Source: an uncultured Prevotella sp.
GTDB lineage: Bacteria > Bacteroidota > Bacteroidia > Bacteroidales > Bacteroidaceae
DNA: 15,877 nucleotides
Direction of reading: 5' to 3'
NCBI GenBank assembly: GCA_900543155.1
Contig: UQQN01000056.1
Coordinates: 1-15,877, forward strand
Shown: one piece after another, positions 14,369 through 15,877 of the stretch
Layout of the letters: every line of letters starts with the position of its first letter
How positions within the stretch are numbered: the first letter of the stretch is position 1
Notes under the pieces: generated by a model
Seen by the model: only the letters and a program-made list of their open reading frames with translations
The model's database searches: none
What the model was told of the DNA's origin: nothing
Position numbers and translations under genes: made by a program

Positions 14369-15751
14369 ATGATCGAACTTAACGAATTCCTTACGCAGCT
14401 CAATGGTTATTTGTGGGGTGTGCCCATGATTGTTTTGCTGCTTGGCACACATCTTTATCTTACCATTCGTTTGCGTTTTCCGCAGCGTTACATTTTCAAG
14501 GCCATTCGCCTAAGTTTTACCCGTGATAAGGGTTCTACAGGCGATGTGAGTCAATTTTCTGCACTTGCTACAAGTTTGGCTGGAACCATTGGTACAGGCA
14601 ATATTATTGGTGTGGCAACAGCCGTAACCATGGGCGGCCCAGGGGCTGTCTTTTGGTGTTGGATGACAGGTGTGCTTGGCATTGCTACAAAATATGCCGA
14701 GGGCTTGCTTGCCATAAAATATCGTGTAAAAACCAGGGATGGCAAAATGTTGGGCGGTCCGATGTATGCCTTAGAACGTGGTTTAGGGTGTCGTTGGCTC
14801 GGAATCGTTTTTGCCTTTTGCACGGTAGCGGCATCTTTCTTTATTGGCAATATGATTCAGTGCAATTCCATTTCCATGTTGCTCAATGAGGGTTACCAAG
14901 TTCCGCCACTTGCCACAGGCATTACCATCGCCCTACTTACTTGTGGCGTTATCATGTTTGGCGTAAAAGGCATAGCCCGTGTGTGCGAAGGTTTGGTGCC
15001 ATTTATGGCATTGTTCTATGTGGGTGGTTGCTTATGGTTGTTGGCTCGCAATCATCAGTACGTTTTACCTGCCTTGCAACTCATCCTTTCTGATGCCTTT
15101 AGTGCCCATGCAGCTACGGGAGGTTTTGTGGGTGCCAGTGTAATGATGGCAATGCGTTATGGTATAGCACGTGGTTTATTCTCTAACGAGTCGGGTTTAG
15201 GTTCTGCGCCTATAGTGGCAGCTGCAGCAAAAACACGTAATCCTGTGCGACAAGCCATGGTGAGTTCAACCTCTCCGTTTTGGGATACAGTTGTGATATG
15301 TGCCATTACGGGTTTAGTGTTAGTAAGTTCTATTATGGCAGAACCCAGTATCGACTCTACCGCAGGTGCTAAACTTACTAAGGTAGCTTTTGGTCAGATA
15401 CCTACGTTTGGCCCTATGGTGCTTACGTTAGGCATCATCACTTTCTCGTTCAGCACCATTTTGGGTTGGAGCTATTTGGGCGAGAAAGCATTGGAATATA
15501 TGTTTGGGCGTCGTGCTCGTTATGTGTATCGTGTTTTGTGGATATTAGCCACCTTTGTGGGCTCAATTACAGCCATCAACTTGGTATGGAACTTAGGCGA
15601 TACATTTAATGCTCTTATGGCTTTTCCAAATATTCTTTCGTTGTTACTGCTCTCAAGTGTCGTGGTTAAAGAAACCCGATATTATCTTTGGGAGAACAGA
15701 TTGGATGAGGAAAGTGAGAGCAATGAAAATGAAATTAGCGAAAAGGAGTAA
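14369..15751 (+). CDS. AGCS-family sodium:amino-acid (alanine/glycine) symporter
   Basis: A 460-residue inner-membrane protein with about 10-11 helices that imports alanine or glycine with Na+. The AGCS core is present: GTIGTGNIIGVATAV (72-86), then MGGPGAVFWCW (88-98), matching the family signature GGPGAxFW, and TKYAEGLLAIKYR (107-119). FSNESGLGSAPI near the middle is also family-typical. The C-terminal tail is short and strongly acidic (RLDEESESNENEISEKE). ATG 14369 was chosen over GTG 14363, two codons upstream. It is transcribed divergently from the PP2C-like gene behind a long, possibly structured leader. A dispersed repeat begins immediately after the stop codon. Substrate specificity cannot be set from sequence. 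Confidence 0.93.
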   Translation: MIELNEFLTQLNGYLWGVPMIVLLLGTHLYLTIRLRFPQRYIFKAIRLSFTRDKGSTGDVSQFSALATSLAGTIGTGNIIGVATAVTMGGPGAVFWCWMTGVLGIATKYAEGLLAIKYRVKTRDGKMLGGPMYALERGLGCRWLGIVFAFCTVAASFFIGNMIQCNSISMLLNEGYQVPPLATGITIALLTCGVIMFGVKGIARVCEGLVPFMALFYVGGCLWLLARNHQYVLPALQLILSDAFSAHAATGGFVGASVMMAMRYGIARGLFSNESGLGSAPIVAAAAKTRNPVRQAMVSSTSPFWDTVVICAITGLVLVSSIMAEPSIDSTAGAKLTKVAFGQIPTFGPMVLTLGIITFSFSTILGWSYLGEKALEYMFGRRARYVYRVLWILATFVGSITAINLVWNLGDTFNALMAFPNILSLLLLSSVVVKETRYYLWENRLDEESESNENEISEKE

Positions 15752-15845
15752 GGGGTAGGGTGTTCAAAATCTATAATATTTTTCTGCACGATCTTATCGG
15801 ATTTTGATAAGTTGCATGGTTGAATGGGTCACCCCGTTAGGGGTG
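15752..15845 (-). repeat. Dispersed composite repeat, inverted copy at right edge
   Basis: Read on the minus strand, the order is a palindrome CACCCC-TAAC-GGGGTG (15845-15830), a hairpin CTTATC/GATAAG (15811-15793), then the core ATCGTGCAG to GATTTTGAACACCCTACC (15792-15754). The core matches 96-133 with only a short length difference in the A/T middle. The repeat begins directly after the AGCS stop codon. The remaining 32 bases of the window show nothing I can name. Confidence 0.7.
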
Positions 15846-15877
15846 AGATAAGGTAGCCAGGTATGTGAATGAGGGTT

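Overview
The window looks like chromosomal DNA of a Bacteroidota bacterium, most likely a Prevotella-type member of the Bacteroidales. This rests on the style of the protein sequences (Ndk, DnaA, MATE and ABC-F), on the absence of clear Shine-Dalgarno sequences before most starts, and on repeated matches to the Bacteroidota -7 promoter box TAnnTTTG just upstream of genes. No rRNA, tRNA, CRISPR array or phage genes were seen. Most of the window is ordinary core genome. The accessory content is at the left edge, with related repeat sequence at the right edge.

Left edge (1-1133). A small IS200/RAYT-type HUH transposase gene (510-965) is enclosed by two inverted repeats of about 100 bp (405-505 and 961-1062). 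Each repeat carries three hairpins, in mirrored order. A further copy of two of the hairpins sits at 1-57. Between them, at 96-208, is a second, unrelated repeat family built of short cores, REP-like palindromes and small hairpins. A copy of that second family lies in inverted orientation at the right edge (15752-15845), starting directly after the stop codon of the last gene.

Plus-strand block (1134-11163). In order: a secreted SH3-like protein; a ModF-like tandem ABC ATPase whose first nucleotide-binding domain looks catalytically degenerate; threonine ammonia-lyase (ilvA); dnaA, with one good DnaA box and a strong hairpin upstream; a FucP-family sugar:proton symporter; a MATE efflux pump with an almost leaderless promoter arrangement; and an ABC-F translation-type ATPase. 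These genes mostly appear to be separate transcription units. Four have a perfect TAnnTTTG box 9-44 bp before their start. An odd pair of interlocked inverted repeats follows dnaA (6561-6648).

Minus-strand block (11327-14114). A 23-bp perfect stem at 11211-11265 forms a bidirectional terminator between the convergent ABC-F and ndk genes. Then come ndk (nucleoside diphosphate kinase), argH (argininosuccinate lyase) and a PP2C-superfamily phosphatase-like gene, all on the minus strand. A terminator separates argH from ndk.

Right end (14115-15877). Divergent promoters separate the PP2C-like gene from an AGCS-family sodium:amino-acid symporter. The symporter is preceded by a leader of about 110-170 nt that contains two directly abutting hairpins and a U-tract, so it may be an attenuator or other cis-regulatory RNA.

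No convincing new multi-gene system is visible. The most unusual signals are non-coding: the mirrored-hairpin transposase unit, the second dispersed repeat family, the interlocked repeats after dnaA and the structured AGCS leader.
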